From NCBI RefSeq assembly GCF_001646665.1, contig NZ_LWBU01000169.1, forward strand, positions 126,468 to 190,467: a stretch of DNA of 64,000 nt, in the 5' to 3' direction. The first letter of the stretch is position 1; each line of letters opens with the position of its first letter. Shown here one piece after another: positions 17,514 to 30,597 of the stretch. A program made the position numbers and the translations under genes. Under the pieces are notes generated by a model, which was not told the DNA's origin, did no database searches, and was given only the letters and a program-made list of their open reading frames with translations. The stretch comes from Streptomyces noursei. GTDB taxonomy: Bacteria > Actinomycetota > Actinomycetes > Streptomycetales > Streptomycetaceae.

Positions 17514-19154
17514 TCACAGGCGGCGGCCGGCCAGCACGACGAGTGCGGCCGCGGGGAGGAAGAGCAGCAGCAGGAACAGGGCGGGGCTCGTGGAGTCGTC
17601 GCGCCGGTAAGACCCCCGTGCCCGCGCGGTCAGGTGCCGGTCGCCGGGGTTCTCGGCGGTACGCGACCGCTCGCGCCGGTCGGCGGGCGGGCGTCCGGTG
17701 CCGGGAGGGACGCCGGTGCCGGTACCGGGGGCGAGGCCGGTGCCGGGCGGGACGCCGATGCCGGGGGCGGCGGCGGTGCCTGCGCCAGGAGCAAGGCCTG
17801 TGCCAGGGGCGAGGCCTGCGCCGGGCGGGACGCCGGGGGCGGCGGCGGTGCCGGGCGGGACGAGACCGGGTGGCACGAGGCCGGGTGGCACGAGGCCGGG
17901 TGGTACGAGGCCGGGTGGTACGAGGCCGGGGATGGCGGCCCCAGCGGCGGCCGACGGGGTGGTGCCCCCCGGAACAGCGGCGCCCGGAGCGGCTCCGGCA
18001 CCGGCGGCCGGCGCCCCGGGGACGCCGGGGGCGCCGGGGGCGCCGGGGGCGCCGGGGGCGCCGGGGGCGCCGGGGGCGCCGGGCGTCCCGGGTGCTCCGG
18101 GCACGGCCGGCGCCCCGGCAGCGACACCCCCGGCACCCCCGGCACCGGCGGTCCCGGGCACCACGCCAGGAGGCACCACCGTCACTCCGGCCCCAGCAGC
18201 TCCACCAGCCCCAGCCCCACCACCAGGCACAGCCACCCCGCCCCCCCCCCCACCCCCACCGCCACCACCCCCACCACCCCGCGGAGGCACCGCACGGACG
18301 GGCGGCGGCGGGGGCACCGGACGGGGCCGTACGACGAACGGGGCGGCCGCACGGGCCACCAGGGCCGGCGGCGGCACGAGCCGCGTACACGTCGGGCCCA
18401 GGGTGAACAGCCGGTCGCCGCCCCGCACTTCGGGCGTGCTCCGGTACGTACCGGGCCGGAGGCCGCTCAGCCGCGCGACGCACACCGCGACGGCCCCGGG
18501 CCCGAGCGCCTGCGGGGGCCCCGCCCGCCCGCCGCAGTCGACGGGGGCCCGCCCCAGGACGGGGTCGACGAGCCGGGCGCCGTGCACCGTGTGGGTGCCC
18601 GGGTTGCTGATCGTGTACCGGACGACCGCGTGGGGCGCCACGGCGTCCCGGACCGTGACCGCGAGCCCCAGGACACCGGCCACGCCGCGGTAGCCGGCCG
18701 CCACGGAGGCGGCGGGGCGCATGCCGAGCGAGGGGATCTCCCCGCGGGCCCGCACGGTGGCGCTGTGCCGTCCCGGGGCGGCGCTGAAGCGTGCCGTACA
18801 GGTGACCGTGCTCATGCCGCGCATCCAGAAGCCCTGCCCGCGCGGGCAGCGCAGGGCCCCGCCCGGTACGGAAGGGTCGGTGAGGGTGACGCGGTGCAGG
18901 TCGGCGCCCGAGCGGTTGGTCAGCCGGTACCGCTTGACGACGAGGTGGCCGACCCGGACGCCGATGCGCTCGGCCTGCCGCGGCGTCTTCTTGTTGACGG
19001 TGACGGACAGGACGAGCGCCGAACGCCCCACGCCGTCGGCGAAGGCCTGTGACGGCCGGGCGGACAGCGGCCAGCCGCCGGCGTGGGCCGCCAGGAGCAG
19101 CGCCCCGGCGGAGAGGAGGAGCGTTCTGGTTCGGGGGTTGGGCCTGACCGCCAT
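17514..19154 (-). CDS. Secreted collagen-like, repeat-rich surface protein with C-terminal membrane anchor
   Basis: A 546-aa protein. It has an N-terminal signal peptide (about 1-36), then two beta-rich regions of DUF11-like character (about 50-240) with cysteine pairs. A uniform Gly run (about residues 291-304) follows, then collagen-type Gly-x-y triplets (GAPGAP repeated, about 355-385). Next come five LVPPG units (about 408-432), more GTGLAPG-type repeats, a basic stretch and a C-terminal membrane helix ending GRRL. There is no LPxTG or LAxTG motif, so anchoring is by the helix. It resembles known bacterial collagen-like surface proteins in layout only. DNA repeats and a G11 coding tract make it expansion- and slippage-prone. 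Function unknown; a role in adhesion or the cell surface is inference. Confidence 0.8.
   Translation of the reverse strand: MAVRPNPRTRTLLLSAGALLLAAHAGGWPLSARPSQAFADGVGRSALVLSVTVNKKTPRQAERIGVRVGHLVVKRYRLTNRSGADLHRVTLTDPSVPGGALRCPRGQGFWMRGMSTVTCTARFSAAPGRHSATVRARGEIPSLGMRPAASVAAGYRGVAGVLGLAVTVRDAVAPHAVVRYTISNPGTHTVHGARLVDPVLGRAPVDCGGRAGPPQALGPGAVAVCVARLSGLRPGTYRSTPEVRGGDRLFTLGPTCTRLVPPPALVARAAAPFVVRPRPVPPPPPVRAVPPRGGGGGGGGGGGGGGVAVPGGGAGAGGAAGAGVTVVPPGVVPGTAGAGGAGGVAAGAPAVPGAPGTPGAPGAPGAPGAPGAPGAPGVPGAPAAGAGAAPGAAVPGGTTPSAAAGAAIPGLVPPGLVPPGLVPPGLVPPGLVPPGTAAAPGVPPGAGLAPGTGLAPGAGTAAAPGIGVPPGTGLAPGTGTGVPPGTGRPPADRRERSRTAENPGDRHLTARARGSYRRDDSTSPALFLLLLFLPAAALVVLAGRRL
17861..17930. repeat. 15-base tandem repeats coding LVPPG units
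   Basis: Four near-identical 15-base units (CGAGGCCGGGTGGCA or the GGTA variant) plus a fifth partial one. They encode elastin-like LVPPG pentapeptides on the minus strand. Confidence 0.85.
18020..18083. repeat. 9-base tandem repeats coding collagen-like GAP triplets
   Basis: About six to seven exact copies of the 9-mer GCGCCGGGG, encoding alternating Gly-Ala-Pro on the minus strand. Confidence 0.85.
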
Positions 19155-19388
19155 CGCGGGGGTCCTTCCGGTCCTCGGTTGTACCCGGACTCCCGTCAGC
19201 GTCCGTCACGGCCGGGGGGCCGGAAAGCCGGGGAGCCCGCCGATTGCGCTGTCCGTGCGGGAGTGCACCGCGATGGCGGAGGGGAGCGGGGGGCACGGCG
19301 ACGGGAGAGGCAGCCACCGCGACGGGAGCCCGGCGACGAAGGCGAGGCGACGAAGGCGAGCCGCCGAGGGCGAGGCGAGGCGACGAGA

Positions 19389-19425
19389 AGACCCCTCCGA
19401 CCGGTTGCCCGAGGTCGGAGGGTCT
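19389..19425 (-). terminator. Terminator downstream of tRNA-Ala
   Basis: A 13-bp inverted repeat with a single bulged C (arms 19389-19402 and 19413-19425), 11 bases beyond the tRNA 3' end on the minus strand. Confidence 0.8.
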
Positions 19426-19435
19426 GGTGCGTGCG

Positions 19436-19508
19436 TGGAGCCTAGGGGAGTCGAACCCCTGACATCTGCCATGCAAAGACAGCGCTCTACCAACTGAGCT
19501 AAGGCCCC
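19436..19508 (-). tRNA. tRNA-Ala (anticodon TGC)
   Basis: A 73-base cloverleaf on the minus strand. Acceptor GGGGCCT pairs with AGGCTCC, the D-arm is GCTCAGTTGGTAGAGC, anticodon stem CTGTC/GGCAG holds the loop TTTGCAT, and the T-arm has GTTCGACTC. The anticodon TGC reads GCA. CCA is not encoded. Possible promoter: TACTCT (plus 19542-19547) with TTGCGG 19 bases upstream. Confidence 0.97.
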
Positions 19509-19659
19509 GGGACGGCCGCTTCACGGCACGTGCCGCAGACCAGAGTACCGGGTGCCGGGGGGTGTCCCGCAAAAGGTTTGGGACTCCCGGTCCACAACCA
19601 CTCTCCGTAAGATGCTGGACGAGGTTCGCAGCAGCGAACCGAAGCGATGGGGAGACGCA

Positions 19660-20208
19660 ATGGATGCAGCACAGCAGGAAGCGACCGCGAGAGCCAGAGA
19701 GCTTCAGCGCAGTTGGTACGGGGAGCCGTTGGGGGCGCTCTTCCGTAGGCTCATCGACGATCTGGGCCTCAACCAGGCCCGTCTCGCCGCGGTGCTCGGA
19801 CTGTCTGCTCCGATGCTGTCCCAGCTGATGAGCGGCCAGCGCGCCAAGATCGGCAACCCGGCCGTGGTGCAGCGCGTGCAGGCGCTCCAGGAACTGGCCG
19901 GGCAGGTCGCGGACGGCAGCGTCAGCGCGGTGGAGGCGACCGACCGGATGGACGAGATCAAGAAGTCCCAGGGCGGCTCGGTGCTCACGGGCACCAGCCA
20001 GACGGCGAACAGCTCCGGGGCGCCGACCGTCCGCCGTGTGGTGCGCGAGATCCAGTCGCTGCTCCGCTCGGTCGCGGCCGCCGGCGACATCATCGACGCC
20101 GCCGACTCCCTCGCCCCGACCCATCCCGAACTGGCAGAGTTCCTCCGGGTGTACGGCGCCGGGCGCACCGCGGACGCGGTCGCCCACTACGAGTCGCACC
20201 AGAGCTGA
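19660..20208 (+). CDS. Helix-turn-helix DNA-binding protein
   Basis: A 182-aa putative transcription regulator. The N-terminal third has an XRE/Cro-type HTH (about 30-75, LNQARLAAVLGLSAPMLSQ), followed by a helical region and a C-terminal conserved domain (about 120-182) with no family I can name. The ATG at 19660 has GGGGAGA upstream; the open frame extends 36 codons further but enters the tRNA-Ala promoter region. A Ser/Thr kinase gene starts 50 bases downstream in the same direction. The pair is probably co-transcribed, and phosphorylation of the regulator by the kinase is a testable inference. The target genes are unknown. Confidence 0.88.
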   Translation: MDAAQQEATARARELQRSWYGEPLGALFRRLIDDLGLNQARLAAVLGLSAPMLSQLMSGQRAKIGNPAVVQRVQALQELAGQVADGSVSAVEATDRMDEIKKSQGGSVLTGTSQTANSSGAPTVRRVVREIQSLLRSVAAAGDIIDAADSLAPTHPELAEFLRVYGAGRTADAVAHYESHQS

Positions 20209-20258
20209 TCGAGCAGGACAGACCACCGGAACGGGCAACTGGGAGCGGGCGCAGCGCG

Positions 20259-21740
<1,482 letters not shown>

Positions 21741-21770
21741 CCCGGCCCGCCGCCGCCCCGCGCTCCCCGG

Positions 21771-23168
21771 TCACCAGACCGTGGGGGCTCCGTGGTGCGC
21801 CGGTCCCGTACCGCCGGGCGCCTCCGCCCGGGCCGCGCGCCGGCGCGCCAGCAGGGTCCAGACGCCCAGCCCCAGGACGAGCACGGTGCCGGTCCCGATG
21901 CCGGCCGCGGCCACCAGCCGCATCGTGCCGTCCGGTGCCGCCGCCTCCGTACCGCTGCGACCGTCCGCCGCCGCGTCCTGGTCCGCATCCGTGACGTCGA
22001 AGATCCCGGCGGGACCGGCGTACCCCGGACCCGCCTGGGGCGCGCCCTCCACGTTGATGCGCAGCGTCAGCCCGTACGGCTTCCTGCCGAACTCCTCGGC
22101 CACGCGCGGGCTCAGGCTCACGCGGAGGTAATACCAGCCCGCGAAGCGGGTGTTGGTGAACCGGGCGCTCGAGTCGAAGCGGTTCTCGTACTTCACCGGC
22201 GGCACCGGTTCGAGGTCGGCGGACTTCTGCTTCCCGTCGTACGAGAGCGAGTGGGAGCCGTCGACCACGCCCTGCACCGGATTGAACAGCGTCACGTCGA
22301 GCGCGCTGACGACGAAGCCGCCGCCGGACGAGCTGGCGAGGTCGGCGCCGGCGAAGAGCTGCTGCCCCCAGTCCACCGGCACCCGGTAGAACCGCGACTG
22401 CCCCGGCTCGATCCGGTCCGTCCACTCGCCCTCGGTGAGGCCGGTCGCGTCGGCGAACCCGGCGCCGCCGGCGCGTTCCCGCGGCCCGCCGGCCGGTGCC
22501 GGGGGCGGGGCGCTGGGCCAGTTCTCGGGGGCGGCGGTGGGGCCCTCCGCCTTGGGCCGGGGCTCCAGCCGGTGCCGGATCTCCAGGTCCCACGCGTCCG
22601 GGGCGGCTCCCTCGCCGCGCCGCTCGACGACGACGTAGTACCGGCCGGCCTCCTGGCAGGAGGAGCGGGACCGGTCCATCGTCCGGTGCGCGTAGGCCGC
22701 GATCGGCCGGGGGAACTCCGCCGACCCGAACCGCGACTCGTTGGAGCTGCAGTCGTAGCCGTTGCGGTCCTGGAGGGACACCTTCAGGCTGTCGAAGGTG
22801 CCGACCTTGCTGCCGGGTCCCGGAACGGCGACGGCGGAGACGTACGCGTTCGTCCGCGCGTCCAGGTCCAGGCGGTAGGTCAGCTTGGCGCCCTTCTTGA
22901 TGGCGTCCCGGTACGTGCCGTCCTCGTCGAGCGCCGGCGCGCCCGTGGTGGTCGCCGTGCCGCGGATCCGCTCGATGCCGTCGGCGAAGGCGTAGCCCGC
23001 CGCGCCGCTCCCGGCGCCGTCGCCTCCCGCGTCCGCCGCCCGGGACGGCACCGCGCCCGCCGGTGCGGCCCACGCCTGGGCGGGCGGTGCCGCCGTCAGG
23101 CACCCCGCCGCCAGTACCGCCGACGCGACCGGCATCGCCCGGCCGCCCCGGGCACCCCTCCGCCTCAT
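21771..23168 (-). CDS. Secreted, membrane-anchored protein of unknown function
   Basis: A 465-aa protein with a signal peptide (about 1-35, RR motif near the start then Ala-rich core) and two extracytoplasmic beta-rich domains. Conserved-looking blocks are TYRLDLDARTNAYVSAVAV, CSSNESRFGS with CQEAGRYYVVVER, and WDLEIRH; a second copy-like block has FYRVPVDWGQQLFAGAD and WYYLRVSLS. A C-terminal membrane helix (about 430-450) is followed by a basic tail. I recognise this type of protein near Streptomyces kinases but know no function. The two blocks could be internally duplicated jelly-roll-like domains. The ATG at 23168 follows GAGGGGAA. No sortase motif is visible. Confidence 0.8.
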   Translation of the reverse strand: MRRRGARGGRAMPVASAVLAAGCLTAAPPAQAWAAPAGAVPSRAADAGGDGAGSGAAGYAFADGIERIRGTATTTGAPALDEDGTYRDAIKKGAKLTYRLDLDARTNAYVSAVAVPGPGSKVGTFDSLKVSLQDRNGYDCSSNESRFGSAEFPRPIAAYAHRTMDRSRSSCQEAGRYYVVVERRGEGAAPDAWDLEIRHRLEPRPKAEGPTAAPENWPSAPPPAPAGGPRERAGGAGFADATGLTEGEWTDRIEPGQSRFYRVPVDWGQQLFAGADLASSSGGGFVVSALDVTLFNPVQGVVDGSHSLSYDGKQKSADLEPVPPVKYENRFDSSARFTNTRFAGWYYLRVSLSPRVAEEFGRKPYGLTLRINVEGAPQAGPGYAGPAGIFDVTDADQDAAADGRSGTEAAAPDGTMRLVAAAGIGTGTVLVLGLGVWTLLARRRAARAEAPGGTGPAHHGAPTVW

Positions 23169-23490
23169 CACGCGCTTCCCCTCGTCCTCTCCACGACCGC
23201 CGCCCCGCCGCCCCGCCGGCCGGCTGCCCCTCACCGCCGCGGTGCCGGGCGGCGACGCACCCGTAGCCGCGCGACCCGCGCGGCCGGTGGCCGCCCTCGG
23301 ACCGGCCCCGGCCGTCCCGCCGGTCCATCCTGCCCCGCACGTCCCACAGCTGTCTGCGCACCCGGGCGAATCGTCCCGCCCGCCGCTCCGGCGCTCACCG
23401 GAACCCCGATTACTTTGCCACTGCAAGCGAGATGTTTGCCAGGGGAAACTCCCCATGGGTCCGGTAGCGGTACGCCCGGGGACAGCGAAA
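23169..23490. other. Intergenic region upstream of the unknown surface protein
   Basis: About 320 bases. The left part should hold the promoter of the minus-strand surface-protein gene. A small palindrome GGGGAAACTCCCC sits near 23440-23455. I see no convincing promoter hexamers or small gene. Confidence 0.4.
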
Positions 23491-23520
23491 GGCCCCGGCC
23501 GCTTCTCAGCGGCCGGGGCC
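23491..23520 (-). terminator. Terminator after DLW-39 gene
   Basis: A perfect 12-bp GC stem (23491-23502 with 23509-23520), 6-base loop, followed on the minus strand by TTTCGC. Lies 25 bases past the DLW-39 stop. Confidence 0.85.
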
Positions 23521-23545
23521 CATACGCAGACTGCTTGCGTGCGAG

Positions 23546-23680
23546 TTACACACCGGAACCTGCGGGCACGGAGTCGGTCGCCTCCGTCCACAGATCCTGC
23601 TCGGCGCGATCCGCCTGGATCTGGCGGTACACGAGGAGCCCGCCGATGGCGGCCAGTGCGACCAGGAGGAGCTTCTTCAC
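23546..23680 (-). CDS. DLW-39 family small membrane peptide
   Basis: A 44-aa peptide: basic N-terminus (KKLLLV), a membrane or signal-like helix (about 3-20), then a conserved polar segment that includes QDLWTEATD, the motif for which the family is named. This family is found next to gyrA/tRNA-Ile in many Actinobacteria; its function is unknown. The GTG at 23680 has GAGGTCG upstream. An extended frame adds only basic residues not seen in the family. Confidence 0.88.
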   Translation of the reverse strand: MKKLLLVALAAIGGLLVYRQIQADRAEQDLWTEATDSVPAGSGV

Positions 23681-23804
23681 CGCGCGACCTCGTCTTTCCT
23701 TGGCGTAGGGGACCTTCTGGCGCCCGACTATACACACGACCGATACCGATCGGTGACCTACGCCCCCACCCCGCGCACTCCCCGGCCCCCGGCCGCGTAC
23801 AAAG

Positions 23805-23844
23805 CGATCGGCCCGGGCGGAGTGGTCTCCGTCCGGGCCGATCG
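23805..23844 (-). terminator. Terminator downstream of tRNA-Ile
   Basis: A 17-bp stem with one G-U pair (23805-23821 with 23828-23844), seven bases beyond the tRNA 3' end on the minus strand. Confidence 0.85.
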
Positions 23845-23850
23845 TGGCTG

Positions 23851-23924
23851 TGGGGCTAACAGGATTTGAACCTGTGGCCTCATCCTTATCAGGGATGCGC
23901 TCTAACCAACTGAGCTATAGCCCC
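23851..23924 (-). tRNA. tRNA-Ile (anticodon GAT)
   Basis: A 74-base cloverleaf on the minus strand: acceptor GGGGCTA/TAGCCCC, D-arm GCTCAGTTGGTTAGAGC, anticodon stem CATCC/GGATG enclosing CTGATAA (anticodon GAT), T-arm GTTCAAATC. CCA is not encoded. A TAATCT -10 element lies about 37 bases upstream. Confidence 0.97.
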
Positions 23925-23950
23925 TCCGCACTGGGCTTGCCGCCCCGCGC

Positions 23951-23968
23951 TGACCTCTGAAGATTAGC
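23951..23968 (-). promoter_or_regulatory. Candidate promoter element of tRNA-Ile
   Basis: On the minus strand, GCTAATCTTCAGAGGTCA. A TTGGGA that could serve as -35 lies 18 bases upstream of TAATCT. The core is shared with the tRNA-Leu upstream region at 133-149. Confidence 0.55.
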
Positions 23969-23995
23969 GCACGGGGCGGCGTCTTCCCAAATCCG

Positions 23996-24634
23996 CTACT
24001 CGTCCTCGGCGAGCGTCAGCTCGACACCGCCGACGAACCCCGCGGACAGGTTGTAGATGAAGGCACCCAGCGTCGCGAGGGCCGTGGCCAGCACCACGTC
24101 GATGACCGCGATCACCGACGTGAAGACCAGCACGCGCGGCAGCGACAGGAACGACTGCAGGTCGAAGCCGTTGCTCTCGTTGGAGCCGGTGGCCTCGCTG
24201 ATCGTGCCGCCGACGGTCGAGAAGACGCCCATGGCGTCCATGACCATCCACAGCACCGCCGCCGCGACCACCGTGCAGATGCCCAGCGCGATGGAGAGCA
24301 GGAAGCTGACCTTCATCACCGACCACGGGTCGGCCTTGGCCACCCGCAGCCGTGCCTTGCGCGTACGGGGCGTGGTCTTCGCGCCCGTACGCGGCCGGCG
24401 CATCGCGCCGCCCGTGGTGCCCGTGGCGTTTCCGCCGATGGTGCCGCCGCCCTGCGTGGCGTACGCCTGCGGCGGGTGGTACGGCTGCGCCGCCTGCTGC
24501 CCGGATGCGGGCCGCTCGGAGGGCAGCGGGCCCTCGTCGTACGTGGTCACCGTAACCCCCTGGGAGTCCGTGGCAGGGCCACGGGCACCGCTCTTCTTGG
24601 AAGCGGCCGATCCGGCGCCCGTGGCCTTACTCAC
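23996..24634 (-). CDS. DUF3566 family membrane protein
   Basis: A 212-aa protein with a disordered, Gly/Gln/Pro/Ser-rich N-terminal half (about 1-95), then the DUF3566 domain: a basic KARLRVAKADPWSVMKVSF stretch, a first membrane helix (about 106-130), a polar loop, and a second helix (about 165-192). It is 3 bases after gyrA on the same strand and so part of the gyrB-gyrA transcript. The family is a constant partner of gyrA in Actinobacteria, yet no function is known. The start is GTG. Confidence 0.93.
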   Translation of the reverse strand: MSKATGAGSAASKKSGARGPATDSQGVTVTTYDEGPLPSERPASGQQAAQPYHPPQAYATQGGGTIGGNATGTTGGAMRRPRTGAKTTPRTRKARLRVAKADPWSVMKVSFLLSIALGICTVVAAAVLWMVMDAMGVFSTVGGTISEATGSNESNGFDLQSFLSLPRVLVFTSVIAVIDVVLATALATLGAFIYNLSAGFVGGVELTLAEDE

Positions 24635-24637
24635 GCT

Positions 24638-27340
24638 TTACTCCTCGTGCTCCCCGGCCGAAGGCTCCGTGCCCCCGGCTGCGTCGGCCGCGGCCCCGCT
24701 CTCTGCGGTGGCCTCGGTGTCTACGACCTCTACAACCTCTTCGGTCGCGTCGGTACCGTCGATGTCGTCGGCCCCGTCGCTCACGTCGACGCCTTCGACC
24801 TCTTCGGCCTCGCGACCGGCCTCGGCGTTGCGGGCGATGCCGACGACGGCATCGCGCTTGCCCAGGTTGATCAGTTGGACGCCCATGGTGTCACGGCCCG
24901 TCTCCCTGACTTCGTTGACTCGCGTACGAATCACACCGCCGGACAACGTGATGGCGAGAATCTCGTCCGTCTCCTCGACCACCAGCGCGCCGACCAGCGA
25001 CCCGCGGTCCTCCACGATCTTGGCAGCCTTGATGCCGAGGCCGCCACGACCCTGGACGCGGTACTCGTCGACGGCGGTCCGCTTGGCGTACCCGCCGTCC
25101 GTCGCGGTGAACACGAACGTACCGGGCCGGACCACATTCATCGAGAGCAGCTCGTCACCCTCGCGGAAACTCATGCCCTTCACGCCCGAGGTCGCACGAC
25201 CCATGGGACGCAGCGCCTCGTCCGTCGCGGTGAACCTGATCGACTGCGCCTTCCGGCTGATGAGCAGCAGATCGTCCTCCGCCGACACCAGCTCGGCGCC
25301 GATCAGCTCGTCGTCGCTGCCGTCCTCCGTCTCCCGGAGGTTGATGGCGATGACGCCGCCGGAGCGGGGCGAGTCGTAGTCCTTCAGGGACGTCTTCTTC
25401 ACCAGGCCGGCCTTGGTGGCGAGCACCAGGTACGGAGCGGCGTCGTAGTCGCGGATCGCCAGGATCTCGGCGATCTGCTCGTCCGGCTGGAAGGCCAGCA
25501 GGTTGGCGACGTGCTGACCGCGGGCGTCGCGGCCGGCGTCCGGCAGCTCGTACGCCTTGGCGCGGTAGACCCGGCCCTTGTTCGTGAAGAACAGCAGCCA
25601 GTGGTGCGTGGTGGAGACGAAGAAGTGGTCGACGATGTCGTCTTCCTTGAGCTTCGTCCCGCGCACGCCCTTGCCGCCGCGCTTCTGCGAGCGGTAGTCG
25701 TCCATCTTCGTGCGCTTCACGTAGCCACCGCGCGAGATGGTGACGACGATGTCCTCCTCGGCGATCAGGTCCTCGATGGACATGTCACCGTCGAAGGGCA
25801 CGAGCTTGGAGCGGCGGTCGTCGCCGAACTTCTCCACCAGCGCGGCCAGCTCGTCACTGACGATCCCGCGCTGGCGGGACTCGGACGCCAGGATCGCGTT
25901 GTACTCGTTGATCTTCGCCTGGAGCTCGTCGTGCTCGGCGACGATCTTCTGGCGCTCCAGGGCGGCCAGGCGGCGCAGCTGCATCTCGAGGATGGCGTTG
26001 GCCTGGATCTCGTCGATCTCGAGCAGGCCCATCAGGCCCTCGCGCGCGACCTCGACGGTGTCGCTGCGCCGGATCAGCGCGATGACCTCGTCGATCGCGT
26101 CCAGCGCCTTGAGCAGACCGCGCAGGATGTGCGCCCGCTCCTCGGCCTTGCGCAGGCGGAAGCGCGTACGGCGGACGATGACCTCGATCTGGTGCGTCAC
26201 CCAGTGGCGGATGAACGCGTCCAGCGAGAGGGTGCGCGGCACACCGTCGACGAGCGCCAGCATGTTGGCGCCGAAGTTCGTCTGGAGGTCGGTGTGCTTG
26301 TAGAGGTTGTTGAGGACGACCTTGGCGACCGCGTCCCGCTTGAGGACGATCACGAGCCGCTGGCCGGTCCGGGAGGACGTCTCGTCACGGACGTCGGCGA
26401 TGCCGCCGATCTTGCCGTCCTTGACGAGGTCGGCGATCTTCTGCGCCAGGTTGTCCGGGTTGACCTGGTACGGAAGCTCCGTGACCACCAGGCACTGGCG
26501 GTTCTGGATCTCCTCGACCTCGACGACCGCGCGCATCGTGATGGAGCCGCGTCCCGTGCGGTACGCCTCCTCGATGCCCTTGCGGCCGACGACGAGGGCG
26601 CCGGTCGGGAAGTCGGGGCCCTTGATGCGCTCGAGCAGCGCGTCCAGGAGCTCCTCGTGGGTGGCCTCGGGGTGCTCCAGCGCCCACTGGGCACCGGCGG
26701 CGACCTCGCGCAGGTTGTGCGGCGGGATGTTGGTCGCCATACCGACCGCGATACCGGCCGAGCCGTTGACCAGGAGGTTCGGGAAGCGCGCCGGCAGGAC
26801 CGTCGGCTCCTGGTTGCGGCCGTCGTAGTTGTCCGTGAAGTCGACGGTCTCCTCGTCGATGTCCCGGAGCATCTCCATGGCCAGCGGCATCATCTTGCAC
26901 TCGGTGTACCGCATGGCGGCGGCCGGGTCGTTGCCCGGGGAACCGAAGTTGCCGTTGGAGTCCACCAGCGGCATGCGCATCGACCAGTGCTGGGCCAGGC
27001 GGACCAGCGCGTCGTAGATGGAGGAGTCGCCGTGCGGGTGGTACGTGCCCATGACGTCACCGACGACGCGGGCGCACTTGTAGAAGCCCTTCTCGGGCCG
27101 GTAGCCGCCGTCGTACATCGCGTAGAGCACGCGGCGGTGGACCGGCTTGAGGCCGTCCCGGACGTCGGGCAGCGCACGCGACACGATGACGGACATCGCG
27201 TAGTCGAGGTACGAGCGCTGCATCTCGGTCTCGAGCCCGACGGGCTCGACGCGGAGGCCCACGCCGGGTACCGGGGGCTCCGCCTCGGGCGTCACGACGA
27301 CAGGGGTGTCGGGGGTGTCAGGGGTGTTCTCGTCGGCCAT
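24638..27340 (-). CDS. gyrA: DNA gyrase subunit A
   Basis: A 900-aa type II topoisomerase subunit that cuts and rejoins DNA to introduce negative supercoils with GyrB. The breakage-reunion domain holds catalytic Tyr145 (RYTE). The quinolone-resistance region reads [10 protein letters not shown], with Ser106 and Asp110 at the positions equivalent to E. coli Ser83 and Asp87, so it looks wild type. The six-bladed C-terminal DNA-wrapping domain includes QKRGGKG (GyrA box). A long acidic Glu/Asp-rich tail (about 835-900) follows. It is 41 bases after gyrB. Confidence 0.99.
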   Translation of the reverse strand: MADENTPDTPDTPVVVTPEAEPPVPGVGLRVEPVGLETEMQRSYLDYAMSVIVSRALPDVRDGLKPVHRRVLYAMYDGGYRPEKGFYKCARVVGDVMGTYHPHGDSSIYDALVRLAQHWSMRMPLVDSNGNFGSPGNDPAAAMRYTECKMMPLAMEMLRDIDEETVDFTDNYDGRNQEPTVLPARFPNLLVNGSAGIAVGMATNIPPHNLREVAAGAQWALEHPEATHEELLDALLERIKGPDFPTGALVVGRKGIEEAYRTGRGSITMRAVVEVEEIQNRQCLVVTELPYQVNPDNLAQKIADLVKDGKIGGIADVRDETSSRTGQRLVIVLKRDAVAKVVLNNLYKHTDLQTNFGANMLALVDGVPRTLSLDAFIRHWVTHQIEVIVRRTRFRLRKAEERAHILRGLLKALDAIDEVIALIRRSDTVEVAREGLMGLLEIDEIQANAILEMQLRRLAALERQKIVAEHDELQAKINEYNAILASESRQRGIVSDELAALVEKFGDDRRSKLVPFDGDMSIEDLIAEEDIVVTISRGGYVKRTKMDDYRSQKRGGKGVRGTKLKEDDIVDHFFVSTTHHWLLFFTNKGRVYRAKAYELPDAGRDARGQHVANLLAFQPDEQIAEILAIRDYDAAPYLVLATKAGLVKKTSLKDYDSPRSGGVIAINLRETEDGSDDELIGAELVSAEDDLLLISRKAQSIRFTATDEALRPMGRATSGVKGMSFREGDELLSMNVVRPGTFVFTATDGGYAKRTAVDEYRVQGRGGLGIKAAKIVEDRGSLVGALVVEETDEILAITLSGGVIRTRVNEVRETGRDTMGVQLINLGKRDAVVGIARNAEAGREAEEVEGVDVSDGADDIDGTDATEEVVEVVDTEATAESGAAADAAGGTEPSAGEHEE

Positions 27341-27381
27341 TGCTGGTCTTCAGTCCTTTCGTACGGTCAGCTGAGACCGAC

Positions 27382-30051
<2,670 letters not shown>

Positions 30052-30597
30052 TCAGCCGTAGGTGTCGCCCGGGCCCCGGCTGCCCGGCGCCCGCAGGGGG
30101 CCGCCGTATCCGCGCCGGGGCGCACCCGGTCCGAGCACCTTGATGACCCGGACCGTGCCGTGGCCGAGGTCCTCGTTCAGCCGGGCCACCAGCCGCGGGG
30201 CCAGCAGCCGCAGCTGCGTCGCCCACGCCGTGGAGTCGCACTGCACCGTCAGCACCCGCTCGTCCGGGTCCTCGTCGTACCGCAGCGGCACGCAGTGCTT
30301 CGCCAGGTCCTCGCCCACGATCTGCGGCCACCGCCCCATCACGCCGCCGACCGCCGCCGGGGTCTCCCACCCGCGCTCGGTGATCAGCCGGTTGATGGCG
30401 GCGCCCAGCGGCAGCGGGTCGCGCCCGTCCGCCCGCGCGCCGGAACGCAGGCCGCCGCCCCGCCGCGCCTGCTTCTTCTGCTGCGCCGCCGCTCCGCGCG
30501 CCTTGGCCTGCTCCTTCGCCGCGCGCAGCGCGACCCGCGCCAGGTCGACACCCGACGACTCCGGAACCGACGGCTCCGGCAGGGATTCCGCCGTCAC
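30052..30597 (-). CDS. dciA: DUF721 protein, DciA-type replicative helicase operator
   Basis: A 181-aa DUF721 protein. The N-terminal half is Ala/Lys/Gln-rich and helical. The C-terminal DUF721 domain (about 65-160) has the KH-like core [17 protein letters not shown] and [17 protein letters not shown]. In bacteria without DnaC/DnaI, DUF721 proteins (DciA) help load DnaB; the mycobacterial copy Rv0004 occupies the same recF-gyrB location. The GTG start overlaps the recF stop (GTGA), so translation is coupled. The Gly/Arg/Pro-rich tail is unstructured. No DnaC-like loader is visible in the window. Confidence 0.9.
   Translation of the reverse strand: MTAESLPEPSVPESSGVDLARVALRAAKEQAKARGAAAQQKKQARRGGGLRSGARADGRDPLPLGAAINRLITERGWETPAAVGGVMGRWPQIVGEDLAKHCVPLRYDEDPDERVLTVQCDSTAWATQLRLLAPRLVARLNEDLGHGTVRVIKVLGPGAPRRGYGGPLRAPGSRGPGDTYG

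Noticed and set aside
18020..18083. Short regular repeats as a possible CRISPR array
   Set aside because: Units are 9 bases without spacers and are in frame with a collagen-like gene.
17630..18693. Plus-strand and alternate minus-strand frames over the collagen-like gene
   Set aside because: Repeat DNA of 9 and 15 bases keeps all frames open; only the 17514-19154 minus frame has a signal peptide, cysteine-bearing domains and a membrane anchor.
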